In this document: in pieces, positions 5,158 through 6,219 of the stretch
Layout of the letters: the number at the start of each line of letters is the position of its first letter
Position numbering within the stretch: the stretch's first letter is position 1
NCBI GenBank assembly: GCA_001915575.1
Contig: MNQT01000004.1
Location: forward strand, 1-6,219
Direction: 5' to 3'
DNA length: 6,219 nt
Origin: Bacteroides sp. CAG:1060_57_27
GTDB taxonomy: Bacteria; Bacteroidota; Bacteroidia; Bacteroidales; UBA932
Notes under the pieces: generated by a model
What the model saw: the letters and a program-made list of their open reading frames with translations, nothing else
Told to the model about the DNA's origin: nothing
The model's database searches: none
Position numbers and translations under genes: made by a program

Positions 5158-6219
5158 ATGACAGGACAGGAACAAAGAATAAAAATCAGCGAGCTGCCCA
5201 CCTCGGTCAGTTTCTCAGGGCTGTGGACGTTGGGTTACCAGATCGTTGACGGTAAGAAAACGAGCGTAAAAGTTTCATTGGATGAGATCGAGAAGGCGTA
5301 TGAGGATGCAGTCGCGGCAGCTTCGGCTGCAGGAAAAGCCGCCACCAATGCCCTTTCTGCTGCCGCCCGTGCTGACTCGGCAGCCGGTAAAGCTGAAGGG
5401 ATAAACGTCGCTATTTCTGAAGCCGAAAGCAAGCGCATAGAAGCTGAGACCGCCCGTAAAGAAGCCGAAGCCGAACGTGCCCGGATAGAGAATTTACGCC
5501 AGGAAACGGAAAAACTTCGTGAAGCGAATGAGATTCAACGAATCGCCGACGAAAACACCCGAATCTCCAAAGAAAACGAACGGCACGCAGCCGAATCTCT
5601 CCGGATAGAAGAAGAATCGAAACGATCCACCGCCGAGGCCGCCCGATCCGAAGCCGAACAGGCACGATTCACCGAAGAGACGAAGCGAGCCGACAACGAA
5701 GCCAAACGCGTCGCCTCCGAAACCTTGCGTAACCAGTCCGAAACGAAACGCCAGGAAGCGGAAACTCTCCGCGACCAGGCTGAACAGGGACGTATTGCCC
5801 AAGAGACCGACCGCGATACAGCTGAACAGGAGCGCATTTCCAAGGAAAAGGAACGAGTCCAAACGGAACAGGAACGGATTTCAGCCGAAACAATCCGTGC
5901 CGAAAAAGAAAAAGCCCGTATCATCGAAGAACAACTTCGGGAAACATCGGAATCAACCCGCCAGGCAAACGAAACAACCCGTCAGGCACAGGAAGAACAA
6001 CGGGAACAGATGACAGCCCAGGTTATCCTTGATGCTGAACAGGCAACCGGCGAGGCCAACACAGCCGCCGACCGCGCCAATCGTGCAGCCGAAGCCGCCG
6101 AAGGAGTCATCAGTGGACTACAACCCGACTGGAACGTTACCGATCCTGTCAATAAGAACTACATCAAGAACAAACCGGAGATCCCGACGTTAGAGGCTAT
6201 CCCGGACGAAAATACATTG
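5158..6219 (+). CDS. Tail fibre / receptor-binding stalk protein, 3' end outside the window
   Basis: ATG 5158 lies 3 nt after the previous TAG, and the frame is open to the last base (354 codons, no stop), so the gene is 3'-partial. The N-terminus, QRIKISELPTSVSFSGLWTLG, is the ISELP type that I associate with Bacteroides phage fibres and probably docks on the tail tip. Residues about 47-86 are an Ala-rich helical linker. Residues 94-282 form 27 perfect heptads of pattern xxxExxR. An Ala-rich helix (about 290-315, ANTAADRANRAAEAAE) follows, then PDWNVTDPVNKNYIKNKP (323-340), a motif that recurs in fibres of phages of Bacteroidetes and usually precedes beta-structured or variable receptor-binding domains. 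Those distal domains are not in the window. There is no strong ribosome binding site, and close spacing suggests coupling to the upstream gene. The role is adsorption. The exact receptor cannot be told from this part. Confidence 0.85.
   Translation, partial: MTGQEQRIKISELPTSVSFSGLWTLGYQIVDGKKTSVKVSLDEIEKAYEDAVAAASAAGKAATNALSAAARADSAAGKAEGINVAISEAESKRIEAETARKEAEAERARIENLRQETEKLREANEIQRIADENTRISKENERHAAESLRIEEESKRSTAEAARSEAEQARFTEETKRADNEAKRVASETLRNQSETKRQEAETLRDQAEQGRIAQETDRDTAEQERISKEKERVQTEQERISAETIRAEKEKARIIEEQLRETSESTRQANETTRQAQEEQREQMTAQVILDAEQATGEANTAADRANRAAEAAEGVISGLQPDWNVTDPVNKNYIKNKPEIPTLEAIPDENTL
5437..6003 (+). repeat. 27-copy, 21-bp-periodic array encoding xxxExxR heptads (fibre stalk)
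   Basis: Starting after Arg93 of the fibre, every seventh residue is Arg and every fourth position of each heptad is Glu, 27 times without exception. Examples are IADENTR, ISKENER, VASETLR and QEAETLR. The other positions vary freely, and the 21-bp units differ at DNA level, so selection acts on the protein. Position 1 is Ile/Val/Ala/Phe in about half the copies; position 5 is mostly polar, so there is no ordinary hydrophobic 3-4 heptad. The E to R (i+3) and R to E (i+4) spacing allows an unbroken salt-bridge stripe. As a helix, 189 residues span about 28 nm. Confidence 0.92.

Noticed and set aside
5494..5924. Overlapping minus-strand open frames of 122 and 129 codons opposite the fibre stalk
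   Set aside because: Their periodic Ser/Arg or Phe/Gly patterns are simply the 21-bp heptad array read in reverse; the array keeps these frames free of stops.
5437..6003. CRISPR array or DNA-level tandem repeat as explanation of the 21-bp periodicity
   Set aside because: Units are not conserved at DNA level and there are no spacers; conservation is confined to Glu and Arg codons in one reading frame.
5795..6013. 72-codon plus-strand frame inside the fibre stalk
   Set aside because: It is an out-of-frame shadow of the heptad array (Arg/Lys/Asn-rich), with no ribosome binding site.

Overview
The window is a continuous, co-directional (+ strand) stretch of a tailed-phage or prophage tail module. 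Its order is the classic siphovirus one: tail-assembly chaperone pair, tape measure protein, distal-tail/baseplate protein, then a tail fibre. No host gene, integrase, RNA gene or IS element is visible. The style points to a phage of Bacteroidales (Bacteroides, Parabacteroides or a relative). The fibre opens with an ISELP-type N-terminus and later carries a DWN...IKNKP motif, the tape measure opens with YITFEF, and starts generally lack strong Shine-Dalgarno sequences. This host assignment is from recalled family style, not from a search.

Layout: (1) 1-276, the 3' end of an unrecognised small gene that probably begins before the window. (2) 273-755, a 160-residue protein placed like lambda gpG. 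(3) A 71-codon coding tail (about 752-967) in the -1 frame with no convincing start of its own. It is most simply the C-terminal half of a gpGT-like frameshift product of about 231 residues. (4) 980-4246, a 1088-residue tape measure protein. (5) 4243-5154, a 303-residue Dit-like distal tail protein with a clear internal duplication. (6) 5158 to the window end, the first 354 residues of a tail fibre with an ISELP-type attachment end, an Ala-rich linker and a 27-copy heptad array.

The genes are packed with almost no intergenic DNA. There are two 4-nt ATGA overlaps (273-276 and 4243-4246) and gaps of 12 nt (968-979) and 3 nt (5155-5157). I see no internal promoter or terminator, which suggests one late tail operon. 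In the expected scheme, the chaperones load onto the tape measure, the tube polymerises along it to a length set by it, the Dit-like protein caps the distal end, and the fibre attaches there to reach the host surface.

The points most worth following are the probable programmed -1 frameshift without a canonical slippery heptamer, the strictly periodic xxxExxR fibre stalk, and the duplicated domain in the distal tail protein. All are recognisable variants of tail-module biology. I see no evidence for a wholly new system in this window.
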